The position numbers and the translations under genes were made by a program. Below, in pieces: positions 26,332 to 35,255 of a DNA stretch of 64,000 nucleotides. The stretch is from Carboxylicivirga caseinilyticus (GTDB taxonomy: Bacteria > Bacteroidota > Bacteroidia > Bacteroidales > Marinilabiliaceae), in NCBI GenBank assembly GCA_025499705.1, contig JAFMVE010000025.1, positions 1-64,000 on the forward strand. The letters are read 5' to 3'. The notes below the pieces were generated by a model. It was not told where the DNA came from. It saw nothing but the letters and a program-made list of their open reading frames with translations, and searched no databases. How positions within the stretch are numbered: the stretch's first letter is position 1; every line of letters starts with the position of its first letter.

Positions 26332-29300
26332 CACTTAGGTCAGTTGCAAATGCTTTTTTACTTACCTTTTCCTGCAAAGTCTGGAATAATATAAATAACG
26401 TTGGTATGATAATAATACCTATCATCGTTCCGATTAACATCCCCCCGATAGCACTTATACCAATTGATTTATTCCCCAAAGCTCCGGCTCCTTTTGCCAC
26501 TGCCAACGGAAGCAAACCAAAGATGAATGCAAAGGATGTCATCAAAATGGGTCGCAAACGGGCAACAGCACCACTTACAGCCGCTTTAACAATATCCATT
26601 CCCTGTTTACGCCGCTGCAGGGCATATTCCACAATCAGAATGGCATTCTTAGCCAGCAGTCCGATTAACATTATGAGCGATATCTGAACATATATATTAT
26701 TCACAATTCCACTTCCGTTCATCATTGAAAGGAAGATGAAAATAAATACACCCGCCAAACCTACCGGTAATGAAAATATAACCGCCAACGGTAAAAGGTA
26801 ACTTTCGTATAAGGCTGATAGCAACAGGTAAACAAATACCAGACATAACAGGAAGATGATCGCTGTTTGACTACTGCTGTTTACTTCCTCGCGAGTCATA
26901 CCCGAGAAGTCATAACCATAACCCGATGGTAATTCGGTCTCTCTGATGGCATTCAGAACATCACCTGAACTATAACCCTCCATAAAGTTTGGAATAATGG
27001 TAACATCCATACTCGAGAACAGGTTAAAACGAGTCAGTGATTGTGGTCCGGTAACATCATTTATCTTAATAAACTCAGTAATTGGAGCCATCTCACCACT
27101 TCCTGTCTTCACCATCAGGTGATTCAGGTCTTCCAACTTGGTTCTGTATTCGGGATGAGCCTGTATCATCACCCTGAATTGTTTACCGTACAGGTTAAAG
27201 TTGGAAATATACATACTTCCTACATAAGCCTGCATGGTAGTCATCACATCACTTAAGGTGATACCTGCATCTTTAATTTTTGCCACATTGGCCTCTATCT
27301 CTTTCTGCGGAAAACGAGGGTCGAATGTTGTCATCGCCATCATCACCTCCGGACGTGCACGCAGCTTTGCCAGAAATTCGTTCGTTACATTGAAAAAGTC
27401 ATTTACATTACCACCGGTCCTGTCCTGCATCTTCAACTCTACACCACTACTTAAACCAAAACCCTGAAGTGTTGGGGTTCCAAAAAACAGGAAGCTGGCA
27501 TTGTTAATACTATCCGTTCTTTGCTTCAGAATTGCCGCCACATCACTCGTTGTAATTTCACGCTCCTGCCATGGATCCATCTTAATGATAAGAGATCCAT
27601 AGGAACTACCTGCACCACTTAAAAAACTAATACCTGTAAGATTGGTAACCGTTTTAACATGTGGAATTTCTTCAGCAATTCTTACTACCTCGTTAACCAC
27701 GCTATCGGTACGTTCCAGTGAAGCTCCGGGAGCAAGCGTAACCATACCCATAACACCTCCACTATCCTCCTGTGGAACAAAGCCGGTTGGAATCATTCCA
27801 ATCAGAAAATAAAAGATTGCACCAAAAACAGCTACTAAAGCCACTGTCACCCATCGGTTTTTCTTGCGACCCATAAACTGTAATGTTTTACCATATTTAA
27901 CTGTCATGGCATTAAAGCCAAGGTTGAAATAATAGTAAAAACGCTGCACCAGATTTTTATCTTTTACATCAGCCACATGGTGTGATTTCAGGAATATAGC
28001 ACACAAAGCAGGACTCAAAGTCAAGGCATTAATAGCCGAAATAAAAATGGCAATAGCCAGGGTTAAACCAAACTGCTTAAAGAATACCCCGCTGGTACCT
28101 CCGATAAAACTAACCGGAATAAACACAGCCGACATCACCAAAGTAATGGAAACAATAGCCGGAGCTATTTCGCTAAGCGCATTAATAGTTGCCGTACGTG
28201 CATTTTTCTCACCGGCATCCATATGTGCATGCACAGCTTCCACAACAACAATGGCATCGTCCACCACAATACCAATGGCCAGAACCAGTGCAAAAAGAGT
28301 TAAAAGGTTAATTGAAAATCCGAAGATTAACAGGAAGAAGAAGGTTCCGATAATGGCCACAGGCACTGCAATGGCAGGTATAAGGGTTGCTCTGAAATTC
28401 TGTAAGAACAAAAACACCACAAAGAATACCAACACGAAAGCCTCTAATAAGGTATGCAACACCTTTTCAATAGATGCATCCAGAAACTGACTTACATCCA
28501 TCTCAAAGTTGTATTTTAAACCCGGAGGAAAGAACTGTTCAGCATCTTTCATCACAGCCTTCACATCATTGATTACATCCTGAGCATTCGATCCGGCAGT
28601 CTGACTGATACCAATCAATACAGCTGGATTACCATCGTTCTGGGTGTTAATAGAGTATGATAACGAACCAAGTTCCACATCGGCCACATCTTTCAGCTTC
28701 AGCACCTGAGCATTACTCGAACGAATAATGATATTTTCAAATTCTTCCGAGCTTTTTAATCGTCCGGTATATTTTAATGCATACTGAAATGTTTGGTTGC
28801 TGTTGGCTCCCAACTCACCGGGTGCAGCTTCTATATTCTGATCCTGCAATGCTCCGATAACTTCAGTTGGTGTCATTTTATAGGCTGCCAACTTACCCGG
28901 ATTTAACCATACACGCATCGAATAGTCACGACCACCCATAATGCTAGCCTCACCTACCCCTGCAACACGCTTGATCTGCGGCAAAATATTAATATTGGCA
29001 TAGTTCTGAATAAACTCACCATCGTAATCTTCGTTCAATGACGAAACAGCCAGAAACATTATGCGACTGCTTTGTCTCTTCTGCACTGTTACACCAACTT
29101 GCGTTACTTCAGCAGGTAATAAAGAAGTTGCCTGTGACACCCTGTTTTGTACATTCACAGTAGCAATATCGGCATCAATTCCTTGTTTAAAATAAACAGT
29201 TATCTGTGCCGAGCCACCATTTGATGCTGTAGATGTCATATATGTCATCCCTTCAACACCGTTTATTGATTCTTCCAGAGGAATAATCACACTGTTTAAA

Positions 29301-29470
29301 ACAGCCTCGGCATTGGCTCCACTATAACTCGTAGAAACCGAAACTGTAGGAGGTGCAATATCCGGATATTGCTCTACCGGCAAAGTATATATACCAATTA
29401 CTCCCAATACAACAAAAAGTATGGATATGACGGTTGAGAGAACAGGTCGTTCTATAAACGTTTTTAACAT
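26312..29470 (-). CDS. RND multidrug efflux inner-membrane pump, HAE1/AcrB family
   Basis: A proton-driven exporter of 1052 residues, normal for AcrB/MexB-type pumps. The first helix begins FIERPVLSTVISILFVVLGV; the porter domain and twelve transmembrane helices follow in two homologous halves. The acidic residues for proton relay are in the fourth helix (LVLAIGIVVDDAIVVVEAVH). Other family markers include GPQSLTRFN, SALYESYLLPLAV and LLAKNAILIVEYA. Such pumps export hydrophobic or amphipathic drugs, bile-like agents or lipids; the substrate cannot be read from sequence. It is 15 bases downstream of the adaptor gene and overlaps the channel gene. Confidence 0.96.
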   Translation of the reverse strand: MLKTFIERPVLSTVISILFVVLGVIGIYTLPVEQYPDIAPPTVSVSTSYSGANAEAVLNSVIIPLEESINGVEGMTYMTSTASNGGSAQITVYFKQGIDADIATVNVQNRVSQATSLLPAEVTQVGVTVQKRQSSRIMFLAVSSLNEDYDGEFIQNYANINILPQIKRVAGVGEASIMGGRDYSMRVWLNPGKLAAYKMTPTEVIGALQDQNIEAAPGELGANSNQTFQYALKYTGRLKSSEEFENIIIRSSNAQVLKLKDVADVELGSLSYSINTQNDGNPAVLIGISQTAGSNAQDVINDVKAVMKDAEQFFPPGLKYNFEMDVSQFLDASIEKVLHTLLEAFVLVFFVVFLFLQNFRATLIPAIAVPVAIIGTFFFLLIFGFSINLLTLFALVLAIGIVVDDAIVVVEAVHAHMDAGEKNARTATINALSEIAPAIVSITLVMSAVFIPVSFIGGTSGVFFKQFGLTLAIAIFISAINALTLSPALCAIFLKSHHVADVKDKNLVQRFYYYFNLGFNAMTVKYGKTLQFMGRKKNRWVTVALVAVFGAIFYFLIGMIPTGFVPQEDSGGVMGMVTLAPGASLERTDSVVNEVVRIAEEIPHVKTVTNLTGISFLSGAGSSYGSLIIKMDPWQEREITTSDVAAILKQRTDSINNASFLFFGTPTLQGFGLSSGVELKMQDRTGGNVNDFFNVTNEFLAKLRARPEVMMAMTTFDPRFPQKEIEANVAKIKDAGITLSDVMTTMQAYVGSMYISNFNLYGKQFRVMIQAHPEYRTKLEDLNHLMVKTGSGEMAPITEFIKINDVTGPQSLTRFNLFSSMDVTIIPNFMEGYSSGDVLNAIRETELPSGYGYDFSGMTREEVNSSSQTAIIFLLCLVFVYLLLSALYESYLLPLAVIFSLPVGLAGVFIFIFLSMMNGSGIVNNIYVQISLIMLIGLLAKNAILIVEYALQRRKQGMDIVKAAVSGAVARLRPILMTSFAFIFGLLPLAVAKGAGALGNKSIGISAIGGMLIGTMIGIIIIPTLFILFQTLQEKVSKKAFATDLSDANHEN

Positions 29471-29485
29471 TCTATCTGATTTAGA

Positions 29486-30550
29486 TTATTGAATCTGTAT
29501 TTCCATTCCGTTTTTAAGTGTACTCACACCATCGGTCACGATCTGATCGCCACTTTCCAATCCACTCAATACAGCATAATACTGACCATCGGGTGTTGAT
29601 TTTACAGATATCACTTTTTGATTTACTTTATTGTTATCATACTTATACACCAACACTTTATCCTGCTGACTGAAAGTTGCTTTTTGAGGAATCAGGAAGA
29701 CATCCTTAATAGTTTTAGGTATGATCACCTGACCACTGGTCCCACTACGTAAAATCCCATTTGGATTATCAAATACAGCTCTGAAGTTAACCGAACCTGT
29801 ATTTACATCAACCACACCTGAGATGGTTTCAATACGTCCGGCATGTTCGTATTCTGTACCATCTGCCAACATCAGTTTCACAGATGGCATATTTTGTATT
29901 TTTTCAGCCTGAGTGTTACCTTCCCAGCTTCTCATATACTCAAGTAATTCTTTCTCATTCATTGAAAAATAAGCAACCACATGTTGAGTGTTGGCAACTG
30001 TTGTAAGTACACTTGAGCTGTTAACCAGAGTCCCTAAACGATAAGGTAAGGTTCCTACAATACCATCAACCGGACTTTTCACTTTTGTCCAGCTTAATGA
30101 AGCTTTTGCACTTTCATAAGCCGCTTTAGCCGAGCTGAAAGAATTCTCATACGACTCTAAAAGCACATCACTTATAATACCTTTTTCGGCCAAAGGTCTC
30201 ATTCTCTCAACATCTAATCTGGCAGTATTATAATTTGCTTCTGCAGTCTCCAGATTCTGTTCCGAAACAGGTGAGTTAATCTCAAATAATACCTGCCCTT
30301 TCTTTACGATAGAACCTTCATCTACATAAACAGCTTCAATAAAGCCATCTATACGTGGTTTGATTTCAATGTCAATCTCACCCTTTAATACTGTTGGAAA
30401 AACCGTATGCAAATCAACATCACTGGCCACCATCTTCTGCACAGGATAATTTTTTGCATTGGTTTGAGTATTACTTTGAGTTGGTTTCTGTTGACATGAA
30501 ACCATAATGAAAAACCCTATTATTCCAAGAGCTATTGTTTTCATTTTCAT
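29486..30550 (-). CDS. RND efflux periplasmic adaptor (membrane fusion protein)
   Basis: Links the inner-membrane pump to the outer channel. The 354 residues begin with a lipoprotein signal (IIGFFIMVSC, Cys19). Then come a split lipoyl/barrel-sandwich domain (IDGFIEAVYVDEGSIVKKGQ … IVGTLPYRLGTLVNS), a helical hairpin (about 98-155), a beta-barrel domain and a C-terminal membrane-proximal domain ending VSTLKNGMEIQIQ. All are in family order. It is the first structural gene of the operon, 91 bases after the MarR gene. Confidence 0.94.
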   Translation of the reverse strand: MKMKTIALGIIGFFIMVSCQQKPTQSNTQTNAKNYPVQKMVASDVDLHTVFPTVLKGEIDIEIKPRIDGFIEAVYVDEGSIVKKGQVLFEINSPVSEQNLETAEANYNTARLDVERMRPLAEKGIISDVLLESYENSFSSAKAAYESAKASLSWTKVKSPVDGIVGTLPYRLGTLVNSSSVLTTVANTQHVVAYFSMNEKELLEYMRSWEGNTQAEKIQNMPSVKLMLADGTEYEHAGRIETISGVVDVNTGSVNFRAVFDNPNGILRSGTSGQVIIPKTIKDVFLIPQKATFSQQDKVLVYKYDNNKVNQKVISVKSTPDGQYYAVLSGLESGDQIVTDGVSTLKNGMEIQIQ

Positions 30551-30641
30551 CTTGTTTATCTATTTGTTTTATATTTATACATATATAGTTGCTTTGGTCA
30601 ATAGTATACTTTATCAACCTTTATTGTAAAAAAAATCTTAA

Positions 30642-31076
30642 TTAGAATTCTTCAGCTCTTGTTTTAACGTGATTAATTACTTTGTAAAAAGTATAGATCT
30701 CTTCATCGGTAAGTCCAACCATCAATTCTTTTGTTATCAATTGCTCCTCTGCATAAAACAAATCAGTTAAATCAACCCCTTTCCCGGTGATATTAATGAT
30801 ATTACGTCTCCTGTCATTTGGATCCGTAATTCTTACTATCAAACCATCTTTTTCCAATACATCTACAATTCGAAGAACCAATGATTTGTCTTTTTTCATA
30901 TGTTCCGCTATATCCTGCTGAACCAATTGTTTTTGTTTGCTATGTCTGACAATCATAAGCACAACCATCTGATCAAAAGTATAGGTAATACCCAATTCAC
31001 TCATGCGATTGGCCATCAATCGGGGAAAAATCCCTTTTAATCCCCCTAAGATCATTCCTAATGGTTGTATCTCCAT
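30642..31076 (-). CDS. MarR family transcriptional regulator
   Basis: A 144-residue winged-helix protein, likely the repressor of the efflux operon that follows. The DNA-binding part reads QKQLVQQDIAEHMKKDKSLV (recognition-helix region), then a wing with DPNDRRRNIINITGKG, both MarR hallmarks. Flanking helices form the dimer. I place the start at the ATG at 31076 (MEIQPLGM). A longer reading begins at 31112 with a non-ATG codon and would start upstream of the promoter-like element at 31102-31108. Ligands of MarR proteins are often the same compounds the pump exports. Confidence 0.92.
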   Translation of the reverse strand: MEIQPLGMILGGLKGIFPRLMANRMSELGITYTFDQMVVLMIVRHSKQKQLVQQDIAEHMKKDKSLVLRIVDVLEKDGLIVRITDPNDRRRNIINITGKGVDLTDLFYAEEQLITKELMVGLTDEEIYTFYKVINHVKTRAEEF

Positions 31077-31418
31077 TTTAGTACCTATTAAATTTATTGC
31101 ACAAAGTAGCAAACAATAGTTGACATTTACAACTGTTTATTTTGTCATTTAATTTTAATTAACAATTTCTTATTCTTACTACTTTACCAGCCACCATATA
31201 AAACAATTTATTTCAGAGAATAAACTATTTTCAACTCAAACAATTCAACAGAAATTCTTAGTGCCTTAGTGGTCAAAGAAAGCTCGTGACATAGCATGGC
31301 TAATGCCTTAAATTCTCTAAAAATTACCATTTCCGGGATACTAAATCACTAATAAGAATTAAGATCATCTTGCAAAAATGATAATTTCAAGCTTATATCA
31401 ACGAAGGATTTCCAACTC
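31077..31418. other. Intergenic region upstream of marR
   Basis: Contains the promoter-like element at 31102-31132. The part at about 31255-31300 carries CTTAGTGCCTTAGTGGTCAA, a low-information phrase typical of intergenic repeats in this phylum. No gene or RNA was recognised. Confidence 0.4.
31102..31132 (-). promoter_or_regulatory. Candidate promoter of the marR-RND operon
   Basis: On the minus strand TACTTTG (31108-31102) resembles the Bacteroidota -7 element TAnnTTTG, one base short. A TTG (31132-31130) lies 21 bases upstream in the -33 position. The predicted transcript would start near 31095, just before the ATG at 31076. A MarR site overlapping this promoter is expected, but no clear palindrome was found. 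Confidence 0.4.
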
Positions 31419-31829
31419 CTATATCTTTGTCTCCAAAGAAAATAAATCAAAGAGTTCAGTTGGTACTCTGGTTATTCTTTTGGTTTCCATATCCATCATA
31501 CACCATTTGGTTAACGATTTCATCAGTAATTTTCCGGTTTCCTTATCTTTTACTTCAACAGCACGATACGAATAAGCTTTTTCAAACTTTTCGACATATG
31601 TTTCTATAGTAATCTGTTGGTCAAGCAGTGCAGACGCCTTATATTCAATAAAATGTGAAGAAACAACCCAAAAATACTTTACATCATAACCCGTTCCCTT
31701 TGTTATTTTGTACCAGTGAGCTTTTGAAATTTCCTGAATCCATTCAACATATTTAATATTGCTTACATGATTCAGTTCGTCAATATCTGATTCTCTTACA
31801 GTGTATTCTTCTATATAATGCTCTTTCAT
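31419..31829 (-). CDS. Acyl-CoA/acyl-ACP thioesterase, hotdog fold
   Basis: Predicted to hydrolyse the thioester of an acyl-CoA or acyl-ACP. At 136 residues it is a single hotdog domain. The N-terminal signature RESDIDELNHVSNIKYVEWI (about 11-30) corresponds to the 4HBT/YbgC active-site region 'D…NHV.N..Y..W', and the strands AVEVKDKETGKLLMKSLTKW follow the family pattern. I moved the start to the ATG at 31829 (MKEHYIEEY); seven extra residues upstream look like spacer. Substrate chain length is unknown. Confidence 0.85.
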   Translation of the reverse strand: MKEHYIEEYTVRESDIDELNHVSNIKYVEWIQEISKAHWYKITKGTGYDVKYFWVVSSHFIEYKASALLDQQITIETYVEKFEKAYSYRAVEVKDKETGKLLMKSLTKWCMMDMETKRITRVPTELFDLFSLETKI

Positions 31830-31948
31830 TCTTTTATATTTTATGAACAAAAATATTAAAATGAAATCATAACATTAAATAAATCAAGTAGCAGTTAATG
31901 ATATTTATTTGATTTAATAGGAGAATTAATTTAATCTTTCCTTTAAAT

Positions 31949-32326
31949 CTAATACCTGATCCAATTAAAAGCAGCCTCTTCTGTAGCGAATACTTTAACT
32001 ATAAAACCGAGTTTTTCATATACCTCTTTCACAAAAATCATTGACGCTGCCACCGAATATGGATCGTCAACAATCAATGCTTGTTTTTTACCTTTTATAA
32101 TAGGCTCTACAGCTTGCAAAAATTCAATGATATGAACCAATTGACTCTGAACAATATTGAACCTTCCGTGTCGGTAATCTGATAACAGATCATAATTCAT
32201 CTGCGTAAATTCAGGCATTTTAAGAAATTTAGCCCAGGCTTCTTCTATATCCTCTGATTGTATAATTCCGGAATGCTTATATCTAATGATTTTATGTTTA
32301 TGATCAATACTTATCGAAAATCTCAT
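31949..32326 (-). CDS. STAS/SpoIIAA-like domain protein
   Basis: A 125-residue cytoplasmic protein. The pattern MRFSISIDHKHKIIRYKHSG, then an amphipathic helix, LLSDYRHGRF, a helix, QALIVDDPYSVAASMIFVKE and VKVFATEEAAFNWI fits small SpoIIAA-like/STAS-related alpha-beta proteins common in Bacteroidota. These end with the same 'F…TEEAAFNWI' helix. The biochemical role is unknown; regulation by protein-protein contact is typical of STAS folds. The Pho-box-like array lies 214-277 bases upstream, in the orientation that would serve this gene. Confidence 0.65.
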   Translation of the reverse strand: MRFSISIDHKHKIIRYKHSGIIQSEDIEEAWAKFLKMPEFTQMNYDLLSDYRHGRFNIVQSQLVHIIEFLQAVEPIIKGKKQALIVDDPYSVAASMIFVKEVYEKLGFIVKVFATEEAAFNWIRY

Positions 32327-32655
32327 AATGCTGGTAGTTATCAGGGTTTGATTCTGTACTATACAAAATATTCCATTTTATGCTTAATGTCAATTAAGAG
32401 CTGCAATTTAGTTATATCAGATAAACGACATTGTTAAAATTTAAGCATCGAGCCAAAACATTTCACAAGCCACTTAAACACTGTTATACAACACATTATA
32501 GAAACAGAAACTTCTAATATAAGACAACAACAAACATTGATGACAATTTGATGACATCTTATGACAACAGATGACATGAATATGACCAAACGGTGTTATG
32601 ACTGCCATACTTTAGCTGATGTAAATAATACATTATTAATCTAAAACAAAACGTC
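32327..32655. other. Divergent intergenic region
   Basis: Spacer between the STAS-like gene (minus) and the small secreted protein gene (plus). Its notable content is the TGTCAT/ATGACA array at 32540-32603. The near-consensus -7 element TACTTTAG (32608-32615) suits the plus-strand gene. No other structure was seen. Confidence 0.5.
32540..32603. promoter_or_regulatory. Array of helically phased ATGACA half sites (Pho-box-like)
   Basis: ATGACA begins at 32540, 32551, 32561 and 32571, then ATGAC at 32582 and ATGAC again at 32598. The first five are spaced 11, 10, 10 and 11 bases, one helical turn apart. The reverse complement TGTCAT is the core of the PhoB box (CTGTCAT repeated every 11 bp), so an OmpR/PhoB-family regulator is the best guess. 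It lies in a divergent spacer and could control either side. Confidence 0.55.
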
Positions 32656-33021
32656 ATGAAAAAGTTAGTATTAACATTAGTCGCAGCTTTAATGCTTGGT
32701 TCAGTATTTGGAGAATTATCAGCTAGAACTACCCCTGAGAAAGAAATGAAAAAATGTTGTCAAAAAGTAAAGAAAGAAGTTCGACAAGCATTAAGAGGTC
32801 CGTCCTTCGAATATCTTAAGCCTGATTGTCATGAAAAAGTAACAGTATATGTTGCTATTGACAAAGACAACAAACTAAAAGTAGTAAAAGTGAAAGGCCA
32901 AAACGAAAAATTAATTCAATATGTAGAAGAAACAATTAACAATGAAAAAATTGAGGCCAATCCTAAGTTATCTGGCAAAATGTTCATACTGGATTTGAAT
33001 TTTTATCATCGTCCAGCATGA
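32656..33021 (+). CDS. Small secreted protein, TonB-C-terminus-like fold
   Basis: A 121-residue protein with a signal peptide (MKKLVLTLVAALMLGSVFGE…). The mature domain includes CCQKVKKEVRQAL, then KVTVYVAIDKDNKLKVVKVK, a helix with LIQYVEETINNEKI, and a final strand GKMFILDLNF. This strand-helix-strand order resembles TonB C-terminal or related energy-transducer-like domains, but there is no transmembrane anchor or proline-rich linker, so it is not a TonB. Several Bacteroidota encode such stand-alone periplasmic proteins of unknown function. It is preceded by the half-site array. Confidence 0.65.
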   Translation: MKKLVLTLVAALMLGSVFGELSARTTPEKEMKKCCQKVKKEVRQALRGPSFEYLKPDCHEKVTVYVAIDKDNKLKVVKVKGQNEKLIQYVEETINNEKIEANPKLSGKMFILDLNFYHRPA

Positions 33022-33102
33022 TGCTTCCAACTAATTGTTAAGAAATCGCCATTTCTTATTTTGGGTAATAAACTCTAATTTAATGCGCACAAATCAAAAG
33101 CA

Positions 33103-34158
33103 ATGCTAAAAATCATTTTACAATATCACACCTTGGTTGTATGTTTTCTCCTTGGTATTTTGTTTGCACAAAACACATCAGCCCAAATCCTAACAAAAAA
33201 ATATCATCTCGAAGGATACTGGAATTTCTCTATTGGGGATAATCCGGAATGGAAAAATCCATCTTTCGACGATAGCATGTGGGACAAAATAAAAACAGGA
33301 CAATCATGGGAATCACAAGGATACAATGATTACAATGGTTATGCCTGGTACCGAAAAACTATTACCATCACATCAAAACCACAACGAGATCTAATCCTTA
33401 AGATAGGTGCCATTGATGATGCCGATCAGGTTTATCTTAATGGCACATTAATTGGCAATAAAGGAGGTTTCCCACCAATGCCTGAAACAGCTTATGATCA
33501 GGCACGAGAATATAAAATACCTCAACACCTATGGAAAGAAGGCGAAAACACCCTTGCCATAAGAGTATATGATTTTTATAACGTTGGCGGAATACTTAGT
33601 CATCCTCTGGCTATCTATGAAGATATAACCGAAGACTATTTAACTCTCAACCTGGCTGGACAATGGCATTTTAAAACCGGCAATAACAATCAGTTTAAAG
33701 CACTTGAATACAATCATTCAGACTGGGACAAAATAACAGTGCCTGCCCGATGGGAAGATCAGGGATGGCCCTATTTTGATGGTATAGCCTGGTACAGAAA
33801 AAGCTTCTATCTACCATCCGGAGCAAATAATTCGAACATGTACCTGATATTAGGTAGGATTGATGATGAAGATGAAGTTTATTTGAATGGAACTAAGATT
33901 GGTGAAACCAAAAAAAGCCATTCAGGTTGGAGTAGCAGTCCTTATCGCCAGTTACGCATTTACCGTATACCCGATAATTTATTGGTAAGGAATAATCCAA
34001 ACATCATAGCAGTGAAAGTAAAAGATGATCAGTTGGATGGAGGTATATATGAAGGCCCCATCGGATTAGCTACGCAGGAACAAGCCGAGGATATCCGCAC
34101 CATGTTTAAAGAATACAAAAGCGGCTGGGAAACTTTATTAGAATGGATATTTGATTAA
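33103..34158 (+). CDS. Secreted protein of two GH2-type sugar-binding domains
   Basis: A 351-residue protein with a signal peptide (about 1-27). The mature chain is two tandem galactose-binding-like jelly rolls (about 32-170 and 180-330) of the kind found at the N-terminus of GH2 beta-galactosidases. Each repeats the markers W-x-F, D-D-S-x-W-D-K-I, Y-x-G-x-A-W-Y-R-K, D-D-x-D-x-V-Y-L-N-G-T and G-G-I. There is no catalytic barrel, so it probably binds carbohydrate or acts as a structural module. The next gene is a paralogue with the same layout, starting 22 bases downstream. Confidence 0.8.
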   Translation: MLKIILQYHTLVVCFLLGILFAQNTSAQILTKKYHLEGYWNFSIGDNPEWKNPSFDDSMWDKIKTGQSWESQGYNDYNGYAWYRKTITITSKPQRDLILKIGAIDDADQVYLNGTLIGNKGGFPPMPETAYDQAREYKIPQHLWKEGENTLAIRVYDFYNVGGILSHPLAIYEDITEDYLTLNLAGQWHFKTGNNNQFKALEYNHSDWDKITVPARWEDQGWPYFDGIAWYRKSFYLPSGANNSNMYLILGRIDDEDEVYLNGTKIGETKKSHSGWSSSPYRQLRIYRIPDNLLVRNNPNIIAVKVKDDQLDGGIYEGPIGLATQEQAEDIRTMFKEYKSGWETLLEWIFD

Positions 34159-34180
34159 TCGAACCTATCAAACAAAAAAA

Positions 34181-35200
34181 ATGAAGCAACTTATAATATA
34201 TATCACTCTGTTTTTCATCGGATTCAACAACCCATCCTGGGGTCAAAAAAGAGACCTTAAGATTTATAATCCTTTAAGGGGCACCTGGAAATTTAGTATC
34301 GGAGATAAACCGGAATGGATGAGTTATGATTTTGATGATTCAAACTGGGAAAACATTTATGTACCAGGCCCCTGGGAACAACAAGGCTTTAACGGATATG
34401 ACGGTTACGCCTGGTACAGAACTTCATTTACTTTACCTGCCGGGGCTTCAGATAAAGAATTATGGCTCGACCTTGGTTATATAGACGATATTGATGAATG
34501 CTATTTAAATGGTAAGCTCATTGGCAGCAGTGGCACTTTTCCACCAGATTATCAAACAGCTTATAATGCACACAGATTGTATTTATTAACACCCGAAGAT
34601 TTAATGTTTAATACAAAGAATGTATTGGCCATAAGAGTTTATGATTCATATAATGAAGGAGGTATAATTTCGGGGAAAATAGGTATCTGGGAAAATCAAT
34701 ACCCTCTGGTACCGGATATCAACCTTGCAGGCAGATGGAAATTTAAAACAGGTGATGAGAAATATTACAGTAAAATAGACCTCAATGAATCGAATTGGGA
34801 TGAAATATATGTTCCTTCGGCATGGGAAGACCAGGGCTATGAAAATTACGATGGCATTGGATGGTATCGTAAAACCATTACCATTCCTGACGGACTATAC
34901 ACAGATTCACCCGTTTTGTTACTAGGGAAAATTGACGATGTTGATGAAGTTTATGTCAATGATATGATGATCGGAAATACTGGATTGATTGACCCTTCGT
35001 ATTTTGTTTATGGAGATGCATATGATGATTTGCGTGGTTATATAATTCCATTAGAGATACTCAAAAAAAGTAAGACAATGACCATTGCAGTAAGAGTTTA
35101 TGACGAAAGACTTACCGGAGGTATTTATGAAGGTCCGATTGGATTGATTTCACAGGATAAGTATATCAAGTATTGGTTAAAACAAAGAAAGGAACATTAA
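34181..35200 (+). CDS. Secreted protein of two GH2-type sugar-binding domains (paralogue)
   Basis: A 339-residue paralogue of the preceding gene. The signal peptide MKQLIIYITLFFIGFNNPSW fixes the start at 34181; an upstream start at 34151 would overlap the previous stop and add 10 residues. Two jelly-roll domains carry the same markers (GYAWYRTSF, YIDDIDECYLNGKLIGSSG, VYDSYNEGGI; GIGWYRKTI, KIDDVDEVYVNDMMIG, GGIYEGPIGL). The pair most likely arose by tandem gene duplication after an internal domain duplication. A strong terminator follows. Confidence 0.8.
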   Translation: MKQLIIYITLFFIGFNNPSWGQKRDLKIYNPLRGTWKFSIGDKPEWMSYDFDDSNWENIYVPGPWEQQGFNGYDGYAWYRTSFTLPAGASDKELWLDLGYIDDIDECYLNGKLIGSSGTFPPDYQTAYNAHRLYLLTPEDLMFNTKNVLAIRVYDSYNEGGIISGKIGIWENQYPLVPDINLAGRWKFKTGDEKYYSKIDLNESNWDEIYVPSAWEDQGYENYDGIGWYRKTITIPDGLYTDSPVLLLGKIDDVDEVYVNDMMIGNTGLIDPSYFVYGDAYDDLRGYIIPLEILKKSKTMTIAVRVYDERLTGGIYEGPIGLISQDKYIKYWLKQRKEH

Positions 35201-35231
35201 TATTTGTTCCTTTCCAACTCGGTTTAATGAT

Positions 35232-35253
35232 AAAGTCCTCTTTCGAGGACTTT
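35232..35253 (+). terminator. Rho-independent terminator
   Basis: AAAGTCCTC (35232-35240) and GAGGACTTT (35245-35253) form a 9-bp stem with a TTTC loop, followed by further T residues on the plus strand. It ends the two-gene sugar-binding operon, just before the convergent LysM gene's stop. Confidence 0.88.
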
Positions 35254-35255
35254 TT

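Noticed and set aside
28047..28490. 147-residue plus-strand ORF inside the RND pump gene
   Set aside because: It is antisense to a fully conserved pump sequence, so it is a shadow frame. The same applies to 25019-25441 in the efflux channel gene and to other long antisense frames.
31077..31112. Upstream start of the MarR gene
   Set aside because: The extension begins with a non-ATG codon upstream of the -7-like element, so transcripts from that promoter could not include it.
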